DNA of 64,000 nucleotides from CAZVGZ01 sp964627605 (GCA_964627605.1 CAZVGZ010000015.1:20722-84721), one strand, 5' to 3'; counted from the first letter of the stretch, positions 1 through 8,347 are shown. Program-made: numbers and translations. Notes: generated by a model not told the origin, from the letters alone.

Positions 1-1
1 G

Positions 2-121
2 GAAGACAACCTTCAGTCTGTCGCGTTGGTGTTTGCGGCGATTGAGAGCAGCAAGACCGGGCAGCCCGTGGATGTTCAGGAGTTCTTAACAAAAACCCGT
101 CAAGAGGTGGTGTCGCCTTGA
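2..121 (+). CDS. Gfo/Idh/MocA-family oxidoreductase, C-terminal end only
   Basis: The reading frame is open from the window edge and stops at 119-121, giving the last 39 residues of a protein that begins outside the window. The tail contains NLQSVALVFAAIESSKTGQP followed by a short charged end. This Ala-Ile-Glu-Ser-Ser-Lys-Thr-Gly helix is typical of the extreme C terminus of Gfo/Idh/MocA NAD(P)-dependent sugar or cyclitol dehydrogenases. A second member of the same family lies at 881-2026, so the locus was probably a sugar-catabolism neighbourhood. The substrate cannot be inferred. Confidence 0.6.
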   Translation, partial: EDNLQSVALVFAAIESSKTGQPVDVQEFLTKTRQEVVSP

Positions 122-134
122 CGCCTGTCGATCG

Positions 135-814
135 TCAGCTCCAAAACTGGGGAGGTTGGTGGGACAGATCGTTTACGTACCACAGTTTGGTTGAGAACGC
201 GTCGGCTGAAAACTGCGAGGCGCGCATGGTCTCCAAAGTCAGCCTGCTGATGCAGCAGTTACCCTGTGAAATGGCCACCGTTCCGTTCAGTGGTGTTCCT
301 AAAAGAACGCCGATCAGCATTGCACCGAAAGTACCGTGACTTACCGCCGCGACGACTTCGCCAGTGCCGCCGAACTCCTGGCGAAACCATCCCGCCGCTT
401 TCAGTGCGTGGCCGTAGCCCAAGGCGGTGTCTTCTTCGACCTGTGGCCACCAGGGGCCGTCAGGCATCTCGTCATTTATAGCCACGCCGTGGAAATTCTT
501 TACTATGTCGGCGACGAGCAGGCTCTCTGGTTCGGGACCGCATGTTTCGTGGATATGCGGATACACCTCAATTGGTAGGCCCAGGCTTTCCCTGATATTT
601 TCTGCGGTCTCTAGCGCCCTTAAATTGGGCTGGAGATCAAGCGCGTTACAGGACCCTTGTGGGGACGAGGGCTGGCGTTTGGTATCTCCAGACCGGCGAG
701 CGACAGGCCGGTGAGTCGACCCTGTTCGTGGCCGAGATCGGTGAGTGCGGGATCTGGATCGCTAGCGCCTAGATTACCTACCGACTGACCGTGGCGAACT
801 ATGTACAGATCCAT
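135..814 (-). pseudogene. Histidine phosphatase (phosphoglycerate mutase-like), frameshifted
   Basis: The N-terminal frame (814 down to about 620) starts MDLYIVRHGQSVGN, with the catalytic RHG motif of the histidine phosphatase superfamily, and ends ISSPI followed by TAA. One frame over, the same strand continues directly with LRALETAENIRESLG and runs to 135, including the second catalytic histidine in AAVSHGTFGAML. The two halves join at ISSPI/LRALETA exactly as in intact family members, so one base is missing near 620-625. Total length would be about 225 residues, normal for the family. It is either a real inactivating frameshift or an assembly error in the ATTTAA stretch. The gene sits tail-to-tail with the partial oxidoreductase at 2-121. 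Confidence 0.8.
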
Positions 815-880
815 ATATGCTCCATACGCGTGAGTTTTGACCGGTTGGTGTGCGTTTCGCCAAAATATAGGTAGAACTCC

Positions 881-2026
881 ATGATCAACATCGGTATCGC
901 AGGTTGCCGCCGAGGTGCGTCGTTCGCGACGTCACTCAATGAAGCGGGGTTCAAGCTCCATGCACTGATGGACCCCAAGCCAGACGCTATGGATGGGATG
1001 GGTGATGCCCAGGGTGTGAGCCACTCTCACCGCTTTACAGAGTTTGGCGATCTGCTGGTATCAGGCGTAGAGGCTGTGATTGTCGCTTCTCCAATGCCGT
1101 TTCACGCCCCTCAAGCTGTTTCCGCGCTTGATCTGGGCGTTCATGTTCTTTCTGAAGTGACTGCTGCGACCTCAATCAACCAGTGCGTGGAGCTCCGTCA
1201 GGCTGCACGACGCTCAGACGCTAACTACATGATGGCCGAAAACTGCTGCTACTTCAAAGAGGTGCAGATGGTAGCGGCGATGGTTAGCGCCGGAATTTTT
1301 GGGGATGTGTACTACGCCGAGGGGCAGTATCTCCACGCAGTACCCGAGCTCATATTCCCGAAGGATGGATCGGTAAGTTGGCGGGAGAAGTGGCAGATGG
1401 GCCGCCGTGGATTGACGTATCCAACGCACTCGTTGGGACCGGTGATTACCTGGTTGGGAGGGCGGGTGGTGTCGCTCAGTTCGAGGGGTACTGGAGCGAG
1501 AACCTGGCCCCAAGTTGGTGGCGATAATACCGCTGTGATGTTGTGCCAGACTGAAAGCGGGGCGTTGGCGTCGATAAGGCAGGATTTTCAATCGCACCGA
1601 CCTGCTGGCCACTACTATCAGCTACAGGGCACGAGAGGGTGCTACGAATCGCCAAAGGGTTTTGGTGATACGCACAAAATATCGTTGGTAGATGCGCCAG
1701 ATGGTGGTGAAAACAGTTGGAGACCCCTGTCTGATTTCGAGGGTGAATTTCTGCCTCGATTGTGGAAGGAGAGCGAGAACGAGACGTCGCATGCTGGTCA
1801 CGGCGGTGCCGATTTTCTTGTGTTGAACGAGTTCGCCAAAACCGTTCGCGGTGAAACAGAATCGCCGGTGGATGTCTACACCGCCATAGATTGGACAATG
1901 ACCGCCCTAATCTCTGAATTGAGCTCAGAACAGGGCGGTGAGCCTATCTCAGTGCCGAACTCCCGCAATGACGAGCTCGATATAGCAGCCGCCAACGAGC
2001 GGGAATCGGGCCGTGACGACAGCTAG
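881..2026 (+). CDS. Gfo/Idh/MocA-family NAD(P)-dependent oxidoreductase
   Basis: A 381-residue cytoplasmic oxidoreductase. The first residues INIGIAGCRRGASF form the Rossmann dinucleotide-binding loop, and SPMPFHAPQAVSALDLGVHV followed by SEVTA is the family's second signature (normally a Glu-Lys pair; here Glu-Val, so the usual catalytic lysine after the glutamate appears replaced). The C-terminal half is the mixed alpha/beta substrate domain, with GRRGLTYPTHSLGPV around residue 170. That stretch resembles members acting on glycosyl substrates, but the substrate is unknown. The start is ATG after AGGTAGAAC. The 3' end overlaps the convergent lipoprotein gene at 2023 by four bases. Confidence 0.85.
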   Translation: MINIGIAGCRRGASFATSLNEAGFKLHALMDPKPDAMDGMGDAQGVSHSHRFTEFGDLLVSGVEAVIVASPMPFHAPQAVSALDLGVHVLSEVTAATSINQCVELRQAARRSDANYMMAENCCYFKEVQMVAAMVSAGIFGDVYYAEGQYLHAVPELIFPKDGSVSWREKWQMGRRGLTYPTHSLGPVITWLGGRVVSLSSRGTGARTWPQVGGDNTAVMLCQTESGALASIRQDFQSHRPAGHYYQLQGTRGCYESPKGFGDTHKISLVDAPDGGENSWRPLSDFEGEFLPRLWKESENETSHAGHGGADFLVLNEFAKTVRGETESPVDVYTAIDWTMTALISELSSEQGGEPISVPNSRNDELDIAAANERESGRDDS

Positions 2027-2346
2027 TCCTGAACAGGCAGACGCGCAGAATCTGAGGCTGCGTGCTCTGGCGGTTCAGGGGTGTTGAACGTTTGTAGATA
2101 TCTGACCACTCCTGCTGTTGCGGCTGAATCTAGCCCCGATTTCGGTGCCATCCGATGGACGACTGATCGCCACTCAGTGTCTGAGTGTTTTGCTGGCGAG
2201 TGAGGCGGGTGGCAGCGGGTCCCGCATTTGAGCTTGTAGACCTCCTGGTCGATCATTTCCGATAGGGGTCTCATCGCCAGACAGCCTGCCACCAGCGCCA
2301 TCCATGCCAATGCCGCTACCGCTGCCACAGGTCTGTGCCGCTTCAT
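2023..2346 (-). CDS. Small lipoprotein with CX3CH haem-like motif
   Basis: 107 residues starting MKRHRPVAAV, three bases after the porin stop codon. A hydrophobic signal ends VAGC, a plausible lipobox. After it comes KLKCGTRCHPPHS, a Cys-X3-Cys-His sequence, then HSDTEWRSVVHRMAPKSGL and VVRYLQTF. The Trp-Arg-X-Val-Val-X-Arg-Met block and the terminal Tyr-Leu are typical of small cytochrome c-like domains whose normal motif is CXXCH. The DNA reads TGC GGG ACC CGC TGC CAC, so the extra residue is real in this sequence. CX3CH haem attachment is known but rare. It is probably cotranscribed with the porin behind the palindrome at 3436, which suggests an iron-linked periplasmic role. Confidence 0.65.
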   Translation of the reverse strand: MKRHRPVAAVAALAWMALVAGCLAMRPLSEMIDQEVYKLKCGTRCHPPHSPAKHSDTEWRSVVHRMAPKSGLDSAATAGVVRYLQTFNTPEPPEHAASDSARLPVQD

Positions 2347-2348
2347 CA

Positions 2349-3341
2349 CTACCACTTGACCGCTGTCTGAAGCCATATCTCGTCGTTTTTCTTGTCGCCA
2401 CTGCGCAGGTCATACTCACCTTTGATCGCAACGCTCGACGCGGGGTAGTAGGTCAACCCTAGAGCGAGCTGGTCGCGGTCTTTCCAGTCGGATAGCTGAC
2501 CGAATCTCACTGTCGGCCTCAACTGCGGCGTAACCGCATAGCTCAACTGCGCGAAGAACCCGGAGCCTTTGATGTCCTCTGTGGCTGTCGTGTCTGGCTC
2601 TTGAACAAACGAATCGAATTCGCCATAGAACTCAGCTGCGCCCAAAACTGCTCTCAGATGCGCGCCAAACATTGTCAGGTTGTAGTTGTCGTCTTCATCC
2701 CACTTTCCCGTGGAGACCGATGCGCCTAAGGATATCCGGTTCATCAACACCGCTTCCAAGCGCCCTCCGATGGTTTTGCTTGCGTTGTTGTCCCTGTATT
2801 GGCGTGATCCGCGAATGTTTCCTGGGGCGGAGTTGCCTAGCCCGTTTATTAGATACAGATCGTAGCCCAACGACAGCGCTGGCGTCACAGCAGTAAGGCC
2901 GTAGACGTCTACACCGACGTCTTTCCACGCGCTAACACCGATCTCTCTGGCTACATCGGGGCGGGTGACGAGATGGTTTGAGAGCGGCTCGTGGAAATCG
3001 TCAAACCGGTTGAACGGTGTTAGGATAGCGCCTATTTTGATGGCCGCAAAACGGTGGACATGAAAATCGAGATAGGCCTGTTCGACGAAGACGTTGTCCC
3101 CTTTGCCGCCGTGCTCAAGCTCGAATTCGCCGTAGTAGAAGATTTTCGGGTGTACCTGTCCTACAAAATAGACCGCCAGATAATGGATATCAAACGTCCT
3201 GTCGGCAAAATCGTCACCAGAGGCTTTGAACTCGGTATAGAGATAGCCTCCGATGGTCGGCGCATATGAACCCTCGGCCCTCGTCGTGCCAACTGCGACA
3301 GCAACCAAAGCCAGTGCGGCAAGCAAAACTGTTCCAATCAT
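2349..3341 (-). CDS. Outer-membrane porin, phosphate-selective porin (OprO/P)-like
   Basis: 330 residues. An N-terminal signal (IGTVLLAALALVAVAVGTTRA) is cleaved before EGSYAPTIGGYLYTEF. The remainder has alternating amphipathic strands with many Tyr/Phe/Gly, including FYYGEFELEH, EQAYLDFHV and ILTPFNRFDDFHEP, the layout of the OprO/OprP-type porin family. It ends QTAVKW with a terminal aromatic residue, as expected for Bam-dependent barrel insertion. It is followed within three bases by the small haem-motif lipoprotein. A strong ribosome site (GGGAGG) precedes the ATG, and the palindromic operator at 3436-3458 lies about 95 bases upstream. Iron-regulated expression is inferred. The transported solute is unknown. 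Confidence 0.8.
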   Translation of the reverse strand: MIGTVLLAALALVAVAVGTTRAEGSYAPTIGGYLYTEFKASGDDFADRTFDIHYLAVYFVGQVHPKIFYYGEFELEHGGKGDNVFVEQAYLDFHVHRFAAIKIGAILTPFNRFDDFHEPLSNHLVTRPDVAREIGVSAWKDVGVDVYGLTAVTPALSLGYDLYLINGLGNSAPGNIRGSRQYRDNNASKTIGGRLEAVLMNRISLGASVSTGKWDEDDNYNLTMFGAHLRAVLGAAEFYGEFDSFVQEPDTTATEDIKGSGFFAQLSYAVTPQLRPTVRFGQLSDWKDRDQLALGLTYYPASSVAIKGEYDLRSGDKKNDEIWLQTAVKW

Positions 3342-3435
3342 GTCTGTAACCTCCCGGGCGGTGTGTAAGATGAAAGAGAAGCAATCTGTGCCACCGTAGT
3401 CCTGTTACTGTTGTCCTGTTGGCCCAGAGCTAGTG

Positions 3436-3458
3436 CCATTGAGACTCATTCTCAATGG
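3436..3458. promoter_or_regulatory. Palindromic operator (Fur/DtxR-type), porin side
   Basis: Nine-base arms CCATTGAGA and TCTCAATGG are perfectly complementary around CTCAT. The 19-base core ATTGAGAATGAGTCTCAAT (minus strand) is identical to the core at 6604-6628 upstream of feoB. It lies between the end of the DtxR-FeoA gene and the porin start, in the porin's promoter region. It resembles Fur-box TGAGAAT/ATTCTCA half sites. The local DtxR-family protein is an alternative binder. Confidence 0.75.
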
Positions 3459-3494
3459 CCATGCAAAAAAGCGCTCTATTGCTCTATCGGAGCG

Positions 3495-4178
3495 CTAGGT
3501 GTCTCCATAGGTTCTTCTAACATAGATGTCGTCGGCCACCCTGGCCTCTATCGCCAACTCGGTTTCGCCGAACAGTATTACGAATGCTGGTTTTTTCTGG
3601 TGGAGATGGATTGTCGTCCCTGGAACGACGCCCATCGCTGCTAACCTATCGAGTCTGGCATGGGTTTGTGGGCGGATGAAGATGATGCGAACAGTTGCAC
3701 CGGGGTTGACGCTCGATAGCTGCTGAACCAATGGCTCCACAGAGTGGTCTGATGATGTGCAGCACAGGCCCAGCGGAATCGGCCTACCGTGGGGACAGTT
3801 GCGTGGGTGGCCCAAAAACGTGCAGATATGTTCGATCACGTCCGGCCTTAAAAAATGCTCCACATCGCACGCCTGTGATGCCGCTGCGGAGGGCGGGACG
3901 CCAATCACTTCCTCCAACAGCACCTCTGCTAGACGGTGCCTGCGGACCAACGACTCGGTCAGTATCCGCCCCTCGTCTGTGAGCGAGACCGAACCTGCGT
4001 CACCATCTTCCAGAAAACCTGAGTTCTTCAGCAGTTCGATGGTGAGGTCCGCGTCGCTGAACCCTTCGTGGAGCGACTCGACAGTCGAGGAACCGCCGTC
4101 TTCACCGGCTATCCATACGACGATGAGCAGATGGTCGCCGCCGACGGCTGTGGGTTGATTCGCTTCAGTTTCCGACAT
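3495..4178 (-). CDS. DtxR/MntR-family metalloregulator with C-terminal FeoA domain
   Basis: 227 residues. Residues 15-75 form a winged helix ending SVSLTDEGRILTESLVRRHRL, the DtxR-family transition into the dimerisation domain. The metal-site helix follows with QACDVEHFLRPDVIEHI, matching the Cys/Glu/His ligand pattern of iron or manganese repressors. About residues 150-225 form an SH3-like FeoA domain (MGVVPGTTIHL, AFVILFGETELAIEARVADDIYV). No separate feoA is present, so this fusion may both repress the operon and supply the FeoA function for FeoB. It overlaps the zinc-ribbon gene by 14 bases and is the last gene of the feo unit. A binding partner operator is plausibly the palindrome repeated at 3436 and 6601. 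Confidence 0.85.
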   Translation of the reverse strand: MSETEANQPTAVGGDHLLIVVWIAGEDGGSSTVESLHEGFSDADLTIELLKNSGFLEDGDAGSVSLTDEGRILTESLVRRHRLAEVLLEEVIGVPPSAAASQACDVEHFLRPDVIEHICTFLGHPRNCPHGRPIPLGLCCTSSDHSVEPLVQQLSSVNPGATVRIIFIRPQTHARLDRLAAMGVVPGTTIHLHQKKPAFVILFGETELAIEARVADDIYVRRTYGDT

Positions 4179-4380
4179 CGGTCTGCTTCGGCTTTAGAAA
4201 TCTTGAAAGAAACGTCGCCAGTCGGGCACCTTTTGGGATCTCGTACCCGCAATTGGGGCAGCGAAGCATATTACACCTACCGCCGCCTATCGGGCATCCG
4301 TTTTTGCATACACGGTCCGGTTCGACAACGTTCGCTCCGCACCTCGGGCACTCTTCAGATGTCAGTGTTAGGTCTTCCAT
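4165..4380 (-). CDS. Small four-CXXC zinc-ribbon protein of the feo operon
   Basis: 71 residues, ATG at 4380, six bases after the feoB stop. Cysteines occur as ECPRCG, RVCKNGC, GRCNMLRC and CPNCGYEIP, giving two likely treble-clef or ribbon zinc or iron sites, followed by a basic tail. It has no signal peptide or membrane segment. Its position between feoB and the DtxR-FeoA regulator, with a 14-base overlap into the latter, argues for a role in ferrous iron uptake, perhaps as a FeoC-like accessory or metal sensor. There is no sequence identity to known FeoC that I can recognise. The function is therefore open. Confidence 0.7.
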   Translation of the reverse strand: MEDLTLTSEECPRCGANVVEPDRVCKNGCPIGGGRCNMLRCPNCGYEIPKGARLATFLSRFLKPKQTDVGN

Positions 4381-4385
4381 GACGA

Positions 4386-6506
4386 TCAGATCCCACCGAC
4401 GAACAGCATTGCGTGGCGGACAAGTCCGCCAACCAGGAACGCAAACGGGAAGATGAACGCCGTCATCCAAATCGCCGTGCCGACGTTCCGCTCTTTGGCG
4501 ATGATGAAGACATTCGCGATACACGGCACGAAAAGCGTGATCGTCACAAGACTGACGACGGTCTGAATCGGGTCGAGCAAGCCGTCCATATGGAGGACGA
4601 GGAGGCCGGCGGCACCGTAGTCGCGTCTCAAGAAACCGATGAGAAACGCCTCGGTGGCTTTTGCCGGAAGACCCAGCCATCCCTGTACCAGGGGGGACGC
4701 CATGCGCTCAATGACAGACAGCGCTCCCACCAGATCGAGAACGAAAAGCACTGCGGTACCCAGCATAAACAGCGGAACCACCTCTTTTAGGTACCACTCG
4801 ACCCTGGCGACGGTCTTGATGACGATATTGCCCATCTGTGGTTGACGGAGAGCTGGCAGTTCCAAGATCAGATCAGACTCTTCGCCTGGAAGAACTTTTG
4901 ACGCCAGCCATCCAACCAACAGCATAACCACCGCAACGGTTCCTATCCACCACACAGCACCAGCAAGCCCGGTGCCTGCGACCATACCCAGAATAACCCC
5001 TAACTGAGCCGAACACGGCACTCCCAACGCCAGAAGGAGCGTCACGATCACGCGCTCCTTGGTGGTGGCGAGAATGCGACTGGTCATGGTTGCCATCGTG
5101 TCGCAACCTAGGCCCAACATCATCGGGAGAATCGCTTTGCCGTTGAGGCCCATGACCCGAAAGATCCGGTTTGACATCACGGCCAATCTGGGCAGATAAC
5201 CGGAATCTTCCAATATGCTGAATACGATGAAAAAAAAGCCGACTATCGGCAGCACGATGGCGAACCCGTAGCTAAGAGCCATCGTGAATTGTCCATAGGG
5301 CCCCACCAGAACGTCATGAACGAACTTCAGCGCTATCTGAAACCACGAAAGTGCGACGCCAGCAGGGATTTGGTAATCCGCCCCCAGAACGTCTTTGACC
5401 GATTCGGTGATCGGTATCTCGTGAGCCGGTGTTAGAGGTAGGCTCAGCACCCACTCGTTGTCTTCTAATAGGTGGGTGTGGGGGAACTGAAATATCCAAT
5501 CGACCACGGTGACGGCGGCTGGGGAAAGATAGCGTCCAAAGATCAGCGTCTCCAAGGTGTCCACTGCGGTACCTGCGCCGAGGAGGCCGACGAACCAGAA
5601 TGTCGCTAACAGCGCCAGACCCAGAACGACCAGCCCTTTTACCGGGTCGGTAGACCAGGAGGCTAAGTGGGTTGCCCAAGACGTGGTCTCCTGGGCGTTT
5701 GAATAGCTGACATCGTCCATCAATCTGTCTATCTGGTCCAACCGTGCCTGATTTATCCGCGACGAGATGCGTTCGGTGGACTGGTTTTCAGTTTCGTGGC
5801 GAATCCGCTCAATTTCGGCGATGGCGTCAGGTTCGATATTGACTCTTATCCAGTCGTCGTCCCCTGAGAGCCAGGATATGGCCAGCCCTCGTCCGTCGCG
5901 GGGCAGATCGTCTGGAAGCGCCGCTGCAATGCTACCAGCAGCAATCTCAATTTCGTCAGGCAGGATCGTCCGAAACGAGCTCTGTTCGGCTTTCAACGCA
6001 GCGTTAACCGCCGAATCAACACCGTCGTTCCTTACTGCAACTGAGCGTGTTACAGGCACACCCAGTGCCGATTGGAGTGCTTCGGCGTCGACGAATACGC
6101 CCCTTGAATCCGCTTCATCCGACATGTTCAGGGCCAGAGCAAACGGAACTCCCAAGTCTGCCAACTGTGCGGATACGATAAGAGCGCGTCTGGTGTTTTT
6201 GGAGTCGGCGACCTGGAGGACTGCGGCGTGTGGTTGGGAAAGCAGGATGTCCCTGGTGACCGCCTCGTCCTCGGACATCGGGACTAGGCTGTTAACTCCA
6301 GGGGTGTCTATTATCGTATAGGGTGTGCCACCGAGATCGGTTTTGCCGGTAGCGATTTCGACTGTAGTACCTGGATAGTTGGCGACTGTGACGTAGCGAC
6401 CGGTGATCTGATTGAAGAAGACCGATTTGCCGACATTGGGATTGCCTACGAGGACAAACGCTCGTTCGGAATCGATTTCGGTTGTCCCGGCGCTGTGCGA
6501 ATGCAT
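4386..6506 (-). CDS. feoB: Ferrous iron transporter FeoB
   Basis: 706 residues. The N-terminal GTPase domain shows G1 GNPNVGKSVFFNQITG, the FeoB-specific switch VANYPGTTVE, G3 DTPGVNSL and G4 ALNMSDEAD. After a linker come the Gate membrane segments, including FGRYLSPA, the conserved SGYLPRLAVMSNRIFRVMGLNG stretch, MLGLGCDTMATM and GVPCSAQLGVI, with the Cys residues expected in the transport path. It moves Fe2+ across the inner membrane. It is first in a minus-strand operon followed by the zinc-ribbon and DtxR-FeoA genes. The palindromic operator 95 bases upstream suggests iron repression. The length is normal for the family. Confidence 0.95.
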   Translation of the reverse strand: MHSHSAGTTEIDSERAFVLVGNPNVGKSVFFNQITGRYVTVANYPGTTVEIATGKTDLGGTPYTIIDTPGVNSLVPMSEDEAVTRDILLSQPHAAVLQVADSKNTRRALIVSAQLADLGVPFALALNMSDEADSRGVFVDAEALQSALGVPVTRSVAVRNDGVDSAVNAALKAEQSSFRTILPDEIEIAAGSIAAALPDDLPRDGRGLAISWLSGDDDWIRVNIEPDAIAEIERIRHETENQSTERISSRINQARLDQIDRLMDDVSYSNAQETTSWATHLASWSTDPVKGLVVLGLALLATFWFVGLLGAGTAVDTLETLIFGRYLSPAAVTVVDWIFQFPHTHLLEDNEWVLSLPLTPAHEIPITESVKDVLGADYQIPAGVALSWFQIALKFVHDVLVGPYGQFTMALSYGFAIVLPIVGFFFIVFSILEDSGYLPRLAVMSNRIFRVMGLNGKAILPMMLGLGCDTMATMTSRILATTKERVIVTLLLALGVPCSAQLGVILGMVAGTGLAGAVWWIGTVAVVMLLVGWLASKVLPGEESDLILELPALRQPQMGNIVIKTVARVEWYLKEVVPLFMLGTAVLFVLDLVGALSVIERMASPLVQGWLGLPAKATEAFLIGFLRRDYGAAGLLVLHMDGLLDPIQTVVSLVTITLFVPCIANVFIIAKERNVGTAIWMTAFIFPFAFLVGGLVRHAMLFVGGI

Positions 6507-6600
6507 TGGCGTTCTGTTCCTCCCCGCGTCGGTTAGAGGCGGGCGGGAGAAAAGTTCGTGGTCGGGCCCGATCTAAATGCTTACTCACTGGGCCGCTGTA

Positions 6601-6631
6601 GGCGCTATTGAGAATGAGTCTCAATAGCGCC
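6601..6631. promoter_or_regulatory. Palindromic operator (Fur/DtxR-type), feoB side
   Basis: A perfect inverted repeat with 13-base arms (GGCGCTATTGAGA and TCTCAATAGCGCC) around ATGAG. The inner 19 bases equal the core of the site at 3436-3458. It lies 95 bases upstream of the feoB start, in the position of a promoter operator. Two identical cores next to iron genes make a metalloregulator site the natural reading; whether Fur or the DtxR-FeoA protein binds is not determinable here. Confidence 0.8.
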
Positions 6632-7159
6632 TCGCATTGAATATATCGGGTGCTTACACACCGTCAACCCCTCCCTGGCGTCTCGACAGACATATTCTTC
6701 TACCGGTCGTAGGGTGGCCGATGTAGAACTGGTCCAGCGGGGATCAGTCGCTGATAGGTGGTCAGAAAATGGTGAGTTGGACCATGCGGGATCTCACGCG
6801 CACTACCTATTTTTTGTTGAATCAGTGCACGATGGCTACGATGTAAAGCGAGGTGTTTACACACCTCTCCAGAACGGGATTATCGGTCGGTTGGTGTTCG
6901 TCTGCTGATCTAAGGCTCACTCCAGATAGAAACAACTGATGGAAGCTGAACAAGGTTAGGTGCCGTTGCGTACGACTGAGGATGGGTGGTGGTGATAGGG
7001 TAGCGGTGGTCGAATCGGGCGAAATAGTGGGTGGGGGATAAGCTACATGGATCTGGTGATAGCGTTGCCAATGTGGCCACTTAGACGCCTTTGGCACGAC
7101 AGTAGAATTCCGAACAGATGTGAGGGGAGTTGCATGCTAGATGTTGGAGTGTTATTCTC
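6632..7159. other. Intergenic stretch without a recognised gene
   Basis: No reading frame here has a family signature or a convincing ribosome site. The only structure seen is a perfect 7-bp hairpin GAGGTGT-TTAC-ACACCTC at 6850-6867 with no U-tract after it. The region separates the iron block from the copper block. Confidence 0.5.
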
Positions 7160-7192
7160 TACCGGGTAGGGACCCCCAGGGGGGTGGGGGTA
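7160..7192. promoter_or_regulatory. Candidate CsoR operator
   Basis: A G/C-run palindrome centred on ACCCCCAGGGGGGT, flanked by GGGTAG on the left and GGGGTA on the right, lies 46 bases upstream of the csoR start. CsoR-type operators are GC-tract pseudo-palindromes with TA-containing flanks, and the gene behind it is csoR. Autoregulation by copper is inferred. Confidence 0.6.
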
Positions 7193-7238
7193 GATGATAG
7201 TGAGAGTAGGTGTATTGCTAAGGTCAGGAGTTCGACGA

Positions 7239-7550
7239 ATGGCGAGTCAAACGGCACATCACAGTGCGGCAGCGATGGACGACGATCTGCGCAAAAACCT
7301 GAGCGCCAGGCTAAAAGCTGTGGAGGGTCAGGTGAGAGGGTTGAGCCGAATGGTGGATGATGGGAGGTACTGCGTTGAGATTTTGACGCAGGTCTCATCC
7401 ATCCATGAGGCTCTGCGGGCTGTGGGACGTTCAGTATACCGCAACCATCTTGAGACCTGCGTCACCGATGATATGCAATCAGATTCGACAGATCGGCTAA
7501 ACAGGCATTACGATGAGCTGACAGCTATCGCCTACCGCCTTGCTAAGTGA
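7239..7550 (+). CDS. csoR: Copper-sensing repressor CsoR
   Basis: 103 residues of the CsoR/RcnR (DUF156) family of all-helical DNA-binding metal sensors. The family block RLKAVEGQVRGLSRMVDDGR is present. The copper ligands of CsoR are all visible: Cys in GRYCVEIL, and His and Cys four apart in NHLETCV. This is the Cys-His-Cys set of copper sensors rather than the His-rich nickel/cobalt set of RcnR. I chose the ATG at 7239, where the conserved part begins shortly after; an upstream ATG at 7194 would overlap the operator. lgt begins six bases after the stop and copA follows, so this is a copper-induced operon. Confidence 0.92.
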   Translation: MASQTAHHSAAAMDDDLRKNLSARLKAVEGQVRGLSRMVDDGRYCVEILTQVSSIHEALRAVGRSVYRNHLETCVTDDMQSDSTDRLNRHYDELTAIAYRLAK

Positions 7551-7556
7551 GGGACT

Positions 7557-8333
7557 ATGTATCCTGAGATTCTTTCAATCGGCCCGATAACTCTATACAG
7601 CTATGGCGCGATGCTGGCTGCGGCGTTTCTTGTGGGCAACTGGCTACTGGGCAGGGAGTGGATGAGGGCGGGGCACACCAATTCCAAAGTGCCAGATCAG
7701 ATATTGATTGGCGCGGTTGTAGGCGGACTGGTTGGCTCAAAGCTCCTCTACGCATTCACTGAGGGGATCGACTATTTTGTCCGCGATCCGCTGGGAACTC
7801 TGTTTAGCGGGGCTGGACTGATTTTTCACGGTGGCCTTGGGTTGGCGATGCTGATTGTCGCCTGGGTGATAAAACGTCACAGCGTAAAATGGTTGGACGT
7901 TGCCGATCTAGGTGCTCCTATCATCTTGCTCAGCTACAGCATCGCCAGGATCGGCTGTTTTCTATCCGGCGATGGTGACTACGGCCCCCCGAGCGATCTG
8001 CCGTGGGCAATGGCATTCCCCAACGGAACGGTGCCGACGACAGTGCCTGTTCACCCGACCCCGCTCTATGAAGTCGTCGCGTCCACCGCGGTGTTTAGTC
8101 TGCTGTGGAGGATGCGGACAAGACCAGCGGTCAGAGGATGGATGGCGGGATGGGCGTTTTTGGCGATCGGCTTGGAGAGAGTCGTGGCTGAATACTGGCG
8201 AATAAATGCCGACGTCGGGTGGGGGTTTAGTCAGGCGCAGTGGATCAGCGTTGCGATGGCCATAGCCGGGGCGAGGATGATCTCAACGCGCTGGAAAACC
8301 GTCAAAAAACTTCGCCATGGACAGAGCGGGTAG
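7557..8333 (+). CDS. lgt: Prolipoprotein diacylglyceryl transferase (Lgt)
   Basis: 258 residues with about seven membrane segments. Lgt hallmarks in order are ITLYSYGAMLA near the N terminus, GGLVGSKLLY, SGAGLIFHGGLGLAM, the signature SIARIGCFLSGDGDYG and VHPTPLYEVV. It transfers diacylglycerol from phosphatidylglycerol to the lipobox cysteine of prolipoproteins in the inner membrane. Its signature segment departs from the housekeeping consensus (Cys replaces the usual Asn after Arg-Ile-Gly), so it could be a specialised paralogue. It sits between csoR and copA with close spacing on both sides, linking it to copper stress or to a copper-handling lipoprotein not encoded here. Confidence 0.85.
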   Translation: MYPEILSIGPITLYSYGAMLAAAFLVGNWLLGREWMRAGHTNSKVPDQILIGAVVGGLVGSKLLYAFTEGIDYFVRDPLGTLFSGAGLIFHGGLGLAMLIVAWVIKRHSVKWLDVADLGAPIILLSYSIARIGCFLSGDGDYGPPSDLPWAMAFPNGTVPTTVPVHPTPLYEVVASTAVFSLLWRMRTRPAVRGWMAGWAFLAIGLERVVAEYWRINADVGWGFSQAQWISVAMAIAGARMISTRWKTVKKLRHGQSG

Positions 8334-8347
8334 CGGGAGTCAAAGCC

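Noticed and set aside
6714..6908. 64-codon plus-strand frame in the iron/copper gap
   Set aside because: No family motif, no ribosome site, and composition like non-coding DNA.
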